A stretch of DNA of 64,000 nucleotides from Oasisia sp. SBJ-2009. Its lineage: Eukaryota; Annelida; Polychaeta; Sabellida; Siboglinidae. Positions 57,600-64,000 of the stretch are shown here, one piece after another (the first letter of the stretch is position 1; the number at the start of each line of letters is the position of its first letter). The position numbers were made by a program, and so were the translations under genes. The notes beneath the pieces are model-generated. The model made no database searches, had not been told where the DNA came from, and worked only from the letters and a program-made list of their open reading frames with translations. Location of the stretch: positions 47,726,752-47,790,751 of the forward strand of contig OZ024860.1 in NCBI GenBank assembly GCA_964017155.1. The letters run 5' to 3'.

Positions 57600-59474
57600 G
57601 CACTCTGTGAGTATAGCATAAGCAGGTATAATGAACAATAATTTCAATTTATCAGAAATATGAATGAGGATAAAATGGCATCATTTTCCAATGAACTAAG
57701 TCAACAAACTTGGGAAAGTGTGCTAAAAACTGATGATGTTAATCAAGCATATGACTCTTTTCTACATATATTTATGGATATATTTAGCTCGATGTTAGAA
57801 AAACAAAAGGGAAATGTTAAAGAGACCTGGAAAATACTGAAATTAATGAATAATTAACAAACGCAAAAATAAGCCAACATATCCACAATACTTTATAACA
57901 AACAACAAGATAATTTCAAAGAAAGAAGATATTGTTAATGGATTTAATAACTTCTTTACAAATGTTGGCCCCCACTTAGCAAACAATATCCCCTTACCTA
58001 AAAACGATACAACTATTTATGATTACTTAGAAGAAAACATTCAACATACTATGCTCCTAAGTCCTGTTGATGACCTATACATTATTAGAACTGCTCAACA
58101 TTGTAAAAAATAAAATATCAACTGATTTCAGTTACATTAGCATGAGCCTGCTTAAAAAGTAATTTCTAAAATAGTTAAGCCATTTCCTCATATATGTAAT
58201 GTTTAATTTCGAACAGGTGTTTTTCCAAACTAAATGAAAATACCTAAAGTTATTCCGCTGTATAAATCTGGAGAATTTTTTTAAAACAAATTACAAGCCA
58301 CTATCTTTATTACCACAATTCTCAAACATTCTGGATAAACAATATAACAACAGATTGGACATGTTCATTAATAAAAGTGACATACTCAATCCAAGTCAGT
58401 ATGGGTTTAGATCTGGCATGTCAACAACTGAGGCTCTTTTAGATTTGGTAGAAGAAATTACAACTTCATTAGAAAATAATAAGTATACTGTTGGAGTATT
58501 TATTGACCTAAAGAAGGCCTTTGATACTGTTGATCATGATATACTGTGTAAACAAACTGCATTTCTGTGGTTTCCGTGGTGTCGCACAGGAATGGATTCA
58601 GAGTTATTTAGAAAATAGAAAGAAATGTGTCAGTTTTAATAACTGTCATTCAGAAATACTAAATATATCGTGTGGTGTCCCTCAGGGTTCCATTTTGGGA
58701 CCAACATTATTTATTATGTATATTAATGACATCTGTAGAGTATCACAAGTGTTCAAGTATATTTTATCTGCTGATGATACAATTCTATTATGTTGTGATA
58801 GAGACTTAAATGAACTTGTTCGGGTGATAAATGATGGATTAGAACAACTGCAGACATGGTTTTCTGTTAATAGATTGTCTCTTAATTTATCAAAAACTAA
58901 TTACATGATATTTGGTAGTCGCAGAATAACTGCAGATATTTGTTTTAGAATAAATAAAGAGAAAATCAATAGAGTAAATTGCACACAATTCTTAGGTGTA
59001 GTAATTGATGAAAAATTTAACTGGAAAAGTCACATTTAATCAATAAGATATAAACTGTCAAAAAGTTGTGCTATTATGTATAGAGCCAGTTCCTTGATTA
59101 ACAACCATGGTATGCATATGTTGTACTATTCTCTGTTCATGCCTTATAGTATGTATTGTGCTGAAGTATGGGGTAACACATATGCTACAAATATTCATTG
59201 TTTAGTTTTATTACAGAAAATGGACTTTTTCAAAAGACTTGATCACACAAACCTACTCTTTCACAATGTACATATTCTTAAAATACATGATCTTGTAAAA
59301 CTTAAACCTGCTATATTTATGTTTAAGGCATATCGTTATATATTACCAATGAATGTACAACAATTATTCAGAATACATGAATCACGATATTCATCCAGGC
59401 ATAAATGTAAGTCCAAGCAAATCTATGTACGTACTAACTTAAAAACATATGTGTATTTCTGTTACTGGAGTTAA
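57600..59474 (+). pseudogene. LINE ORF2 linker and reverse transcriptase, frameshifted
   Basis: RT reads LNPSQYGFRSGMSTTEAL, VFIDLKKAFDTVDHDIL (motif 3), then a frameshift near 58550. It continues CGVPQGSILGPTLFIMYIND (motif 4) and YILSADDTILLC (motif 5; the ADD is kept but Phe before it is Ser), then LNLSKTNYMIFGSRR and a broken thumb. It is inactive. Confidence 0.87.
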
Positions 59475-59929
59475 ACTTTGGAACTCCCTCGATAATTCAC
59501 TGATTATTTGTAAACATGTTCATCATTTCAAAAAGTGTTATACAGATATACTTTTGAATAGTTATGTGTTAGAGTCCTAGACTATTTTGCCAAAATAAAT
59601 TAGATAACTAAATTAAACCTTCAGATTGTTTATTGTTATAAAGGTTTCTTTCTTCAATAAATGTCATAATGTCTTTTTTTTTGATAACATTTCGTATGAT
59701 TATACATGTAAATAGTGTTGTCGTACCTTCTATTGCACTGTTCAGATGCTCTATGTATGTAATTAAGCAATTATAAGGGTAAACACGATAAGTATAGTAC
59801 GTCTTTTACTCTTTTTTCAACAATTTGTATTGTATGCACTGTACATATATAATGTAGTAGTAGTAATTGTTGTTGTTGAAATAAATTTCAATTCAATTAA
59901 AAACACCTAAATATGAGTCAGCATGTACA

Positions 59930-60872
59930 TTCGGTATGTCGAACAGGATACTACCAACTGAGGAATATTGGGAAAATCTGACTGTATCTCACCCAAGATG
60001 CAACAAAGACACTGATACATGCCTTGGTGACCTCAATATTAGATTACTGTAACTCGCTGCTTTACGATTTGCCCGCGAATCATCTTGCGAAGATGCAACA
60101 TCTACAGAATTCTTGCGCGCGTGTCATTACAAGAACCGGTCGCCGCTGACAGATCACTCCTGTTCTAAAAGAACACTGATTTCCAGTCCACCGCCGAATA
60201 GAGTATACGATCTTGTCACACACCTATCTACCTGAGTGATCTACTATCCGTCTACAGACCTACACGCTATTTACGGTCAGAATCAACTATCCTGTTGACC
60301 GTGCCACGAACCAGAACTGTGACATATGTGACATAACGTTTATGAAAAAAGCAGCGACGCTATGGAACAGGTTGCCTGTTAATATCAGAAATAGCTGATA
60401 GCTGCATCAAATTTCAAAGGCAACTGAAGACATGTCTGTTCCGGCAGCAATACGTAGACAACACATGGACTTATCAACCGTTTCAATAGCTATTTATTTT
60501 AATTCTTACTAGTTCATTTATTTTAATACCATGAATGTATATTTTATCCGTAATCTTACAATATTTTATTCCCATTAATTCTATATATTTATTTGTTTAT
60601 TATTATTAATTTTTATAGTTTTTATGTAATATATTACTTGATTATTTATTGCACCTGTACCTTTTAGGTTTCCTATCCTTTTATAGAATTGTGTTTTTAC
60701 TTTTTATTTCAATTTACGATTGCTGTTTAGCTTTTAAATGATTTAACTAAATATTGTAATGTTTTAATTTCACTGTAGATTTAATACTATTATTATTATT
60801 ATTATTGTACTGTGAAGCGCCATAGAGCACCGTGTGATTATGGCGCTATATAAATATTGTATTATTATTATT
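59930..60872 (+). pseudogene. L2/Crack-like LINE: RT C-terminus and 3' UTR with (TTA)n tail
   Basis: From about 59985 the frame reads LTQDATKTLIHALVTSILDY, CNSLLYDLP and LQNSCARVITRTGRR, then a stop. Frameshifted FPVHRRIEYTIL and AATLWNRLPVNIRNS follow. This block order is typical of the RT thumb and C-terminus in this LINE group. The 3' UTR ends GCGCTATATAAATATTGTA(TTA)n, shared inverted with 38078-38145. It abuts a truncated tRNA-SINE head at 60875. Confidence 0.85.
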
Positions 60873-61284
60873 TATAGCCACTCTACCACTGGTCTACTAC
60901 GTTTACGTCATTTCTCTCGTGTAATATATTACATAATCCAATTTATTCTAGAAAGGAATTTTCTATTGTCATGAACAACTACTAATTATCCTGGTCAAAT
61001 AGTCATGCACTGAATTGATCCATGTCAAGAAATGTTGCTAAAAAACAGGGCAGCACGTACACATTCCTGTTTCCTGAAATGTACATTCCAAGGTACCCGG
61101 TATGCATGAATGATTTGTAACAATGAAGTGTAACATTAAATATATTTTAGAAATTGAACCATAAATAGCACGTTAGATGGACAGATAAGATAACTAATTC
61201 CCTGTCCTAAAACTGTAATTTTTATATTGCATATTATGACACTTCAATGCACTCAAACTGCTTAGCCGTATTAGAAATGTGAAC

Positions 61285-61545
<261 letters not shown>

Positions 61546-61757
61546 AAATAGGTCGTCGCTACAGTGTTCAAACATTATTTAATATGTAACACAGTCGCCG
61601 CGGCAGTCATGACCTCGGTGTCATGAACTCAGTTTCGACATTCTGACAGGGGGTCAAAGTTGATCGGCCACCTGAAGTGACCTGAGGTTACGCCAGTTCG
61701 GCGCGCATATGCATACGTGGAACGACGTTGACCGCTCGACGTTGCAGACCGTCACAC

Positions 61758-62086
61758 CGTGGTACAAACAGTATGTTAACTGCCCCACCAGATTGACAAA
61801 TACGTCTACACTCGGCCTGATCTAATGTAATATCAAGGAAACCAAATTGTGGTCAGATGAGGCGAACGTCGTGTATAGAGTTTTTTTGTACTTGTTTTAT
61901 TACCAAACTCTTGACGAACCGTCTGATATTGCTTCATCGTATGTCAAATGTTGTGAGGATCTGTGTATCCCCTGTGGCACCGTGAAATGGTGACAACGAG
62001 AAAACATGACATTCTAGAACTGCGAACAAGGACAAGGTGTGATCAGCCATTATAGTTGTTGCGCATTATATTGGGTATCGCTGAAT
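61758..62086. other. Non-coding between the second element copy and CR1 copy 2
   Basis: Nothing recognised. Confidence 0.5.
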
Positions 62087-64000
62087 GTTTAACAAGATTT
62101 AACAAGATTGCCACCTAGAGAATCAACTCAAGATGGCAGGTGGACAAGGCTTATCGAGAGTCCAACCTATCTATCTAAATGTACCCCGCCCTTCTTAGGT
62201 ACATGTCAATTTTATTTTTAAACATATTAACACTACTAGCACCTACACAATCAGCCGATAATCTGTTCCATTCATTTACTGTTCTTTGTGAAAATGAAAA
62301 TGTTCTAATATATAATCTACACTGCTTCTTTGCTAATGTAACTCCATGTCCTCTAGTCCTTCTCTCTTCCTTAACTGAGAAAAAAATATTTCTGTCAATA
62401 TTTTCATACCCATTCAATATTTTAAAAACTTCTATCTGATCTCCTCGCAGTCTCCTGGTTTCTAGTATTGTTAATCCACATTCTTTTAGACGCATTTCAT
62501 AACTAATATTCCTGAGTTTTTGTATCATTTTGGTTGCTCTTCTTTGTACTCTTTCTAGTATATCAATATCCTTCTTGCGATATGGCTTCCATGCCTGTAT
62601 GCAATATTCTAAATGAGGCCTAACTATTGTTTTGTACAGTGGTATTATTAGTTCTTTTTCCTTGTACACTATATTTCGCCTAATTAATCCAAGAATTTGG
62701 TTTCCCTTCGCTGCTGCAATTGCACACTGTTCTGATATCTTCATATCAGCACTAATAGTTAACCCTAAATCATTTTCCTTTATGGTAGTATTTAGTACAG
62801 TATCACCAATTGTATATTGTGCATCTTCATTCCCATGTCCTGTGTTGAGGCACTTACACTTCCCATAATTAAACAGCATTTGCCACTTCTCAGACCATTC
62901 GGTCAACTTATTTAGATCATCTTGTAATTGCTGTCTATCTGCATCACTTTTTATTTTTCTGAACACTTTTGTATCATCCGCAAACTTCAACACGTTGCTT
63001 GTTATATCACCATCCAAATCATTGATATATATTAAGAACAAAATAGGTCCCACTACTGATCCCTGCGGTACTCCACTCAAAACCGATTTCCAGTTTGAAA
63101 CCTCCCCATCAACTACTACTCTTTGTCTTCTATCAATAAGCCATTTTTCTATCCAGTTAATCATAACATTGCCTATGCCATGGGCCTTCAGTTTAAGTAG
63201 TAATCTTTGATGTGGCACTTTGTCAAAAGCTTTTTTAAAATCTAAGTATATTATATCTACTGGTGATCCCTCATCTACCCACTTTGTGACATCTTCCAAA
63301 AAACATAAGATATTTGTTAAGCATGACCTCGCTTTTAGAAACCCATGTTGAGATGGGTTAATCAAGTTATTTTTAACAAGAAAATCAACCAAGTGATCTT
63401 TAATTAGTCTTTCTAATAGTTTACACATCACCGATGTTAAACTCACTGGTCTATAGTTCTCTGACTTGCTTCTTGATCCTTTTTTAAATAATGGTATGAT
63501 GTTTGCTTCCATTCTAACGGAACTACTCCTTCCTCTAATGCCAAATTGATCACTGTTGCAAGTGGTATGCTAATTTGTTCTACAATTTCCAGTAGTAATT
63601 TGGGAGGAATCCCATCCACTCCAGGTGACTTATTATCCTTCATATCCCTTATTTTCTTAGCTACCATTTTGGTGTTACAATTAGTTGTCCTAAATAGTCT
63701 GACTCTCTCCCTTTGAATTTAGTCTCTGGTACTGGTAATGCACTAATGTCTTCCCTGGTAAATACCGAACTAAAGTATTCATTTAGGTTTTCTGCCATTA
63801 AGAATCCCTCTGTTATTATGTTTCCATCACTATCTTCTAGGGGTCCGACCTTATCCTGAACGTTCTGTTTACTTCGAACATACGCATACAAACTCTTGCT
63901 GTCATGTTTTATATTAAAAGCTAATTTTTGTTCATAGCTTCTCTTTGAATTTCTAATTTCAGCTGTAGCTTGGTTAAGTGCTTCTTTATAAATGGCATAG
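62087..64000 (-). mobile_element. CR1-like LINE copy 2, runs off the window
   Basis: Minus-strand element with 3' AATCTTGTTA repeats at about 62087-62110 and RT coding sequence reaching the window end. It is the best-preserved of three copies of this family in the window, with only single-base frameshifts. Confidence 0.92.
62175..64000 (-). pseudogene. CR1 reverse transcriptase with two single-base frameshifts
   Basis: Main frame 63512-62175 (445 codons). RT blocks in order: NYRPVSLTSVMCKLLERLI, NPSQHGFLKARSCLT, IIYLDFKKAFDKVPH (motif 3), GVPQGSVVGPILFLIYIND (motif 4), VLKFADDTKVF (ADD, motif 5), thumb, and the C-terminal SFSQRTVNEWNRL. Upstream, KSPGVDGIPPKLL and EEGVVPLEWK lie in another frame (one base missing near 63508). 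YAYVRSKQNVQDKVGPLE lies in a third (one A missing in the A-run near 63667). All catalytic residues are present, so inactivation may rest on these two small lesions or on sequencing error. Confidence 0.9.

Larger units (their letters stand above)
55355..59905 (+). mobile_element. Jockey-like LINE, nearly full length
   Basis: Inserted after GCTCAAAGCACTT in the protease-element copy. Contains ORF1 (intact), then ORF2 with a PHD-like finger, APE endonuclease and RT, the last three broken by stops and frameshifts. The 3' end is TTGAAATAAATTTCAATTCAATT, with no long poly(A). The same family supplies the truncated copy at 41.6-43.4 kb. Confidence 0.85.

Overview
This is an AT-rich, intron-containing, repeat-dense piece of an animal genome. 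Three things point to a marine invertebrate: many LINE families (CR1-like, jockey-like, L2/Crack-like, and one with a GAT-repeat tail), long microsatellites, and genes with small exons and canonical GT..AG introns. Lophotrochozoan or basal deuterostome are both possible; I cannot name the species. There are no bacterial operons, rRNA genes, convincing tRNA genes or CRISPR arrays.

Layout. 0.2-5.8 kb: a host gene homologous to vertebrate C4orf33 (UPF0462), five exons on the + strand, with a 5'-truncated LINE in intron 3. 5.8-15 kb: mostly non-coding, with a possible terminal exon at 7.8 kb, a 5'-truncated CR1 LINE at 9.9-11.2 kb, and directly behind it a spliced gene for an uncharacterised basic/coiled-coil protein. 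A recurring GATAACGTAAAA motif clusters through this region. 15-20 kb: an L2-like LINE fragment, microsatellites and an imperfect palindrome of about 157 bp. 20.1-30.85 kb: a segment bounded by inverted CCCAGCGGGCA ends, each joined to a CGACGT-rich tandem array (107-bp units on the left, 172-bp units on the right). It carries a spliced minus-strand DUF4806 gene, a deleted LINE and a large ATCGT array. I read it as one 10.7-kb mobile element. 32.3-37.1 kb: a near full-length but decayed CR1 LINE (zinc finger and SGNH-esterase ORF1, endonuclease, RT) broken by a 1.75-kb terminal-inverted-repeat element. 40 kb: a small secreted cysteine-containing protein gene.

41.1-49.8 kb: the most interesting unit. 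It is an 8.7-kb element with 129-bp terminal inverted repeats that are identical by my reading. It carries at least four cleanly spliced exons of a Ulp1/SENP-type (C48) cysteine protease with His, Asp, Gln and Cys catalytic residues all visible. An older, rearranged copy lies at 53.2-61.8 kb. That copy lost the His/Asp exon, has premature stops, and is interrupted by a jockey-like LINE (with an intact ORF1) and an L2/Crack-like LINE tail. Comparing the copies gives an empty/occupied site pair for a LINE insertion and a 0.45-kb inversion. 62.1-64 kb: a CR1 copy on the minus strand running off the window, sister to the 9.9-kb copy.

The window is therefore a host gene or two in a landscape of nested mobile elements, two of which (20.1-30.85 kb and 41.1-49.8 kb) look like large DNA transposons carrying genes that are not obvious transposases.
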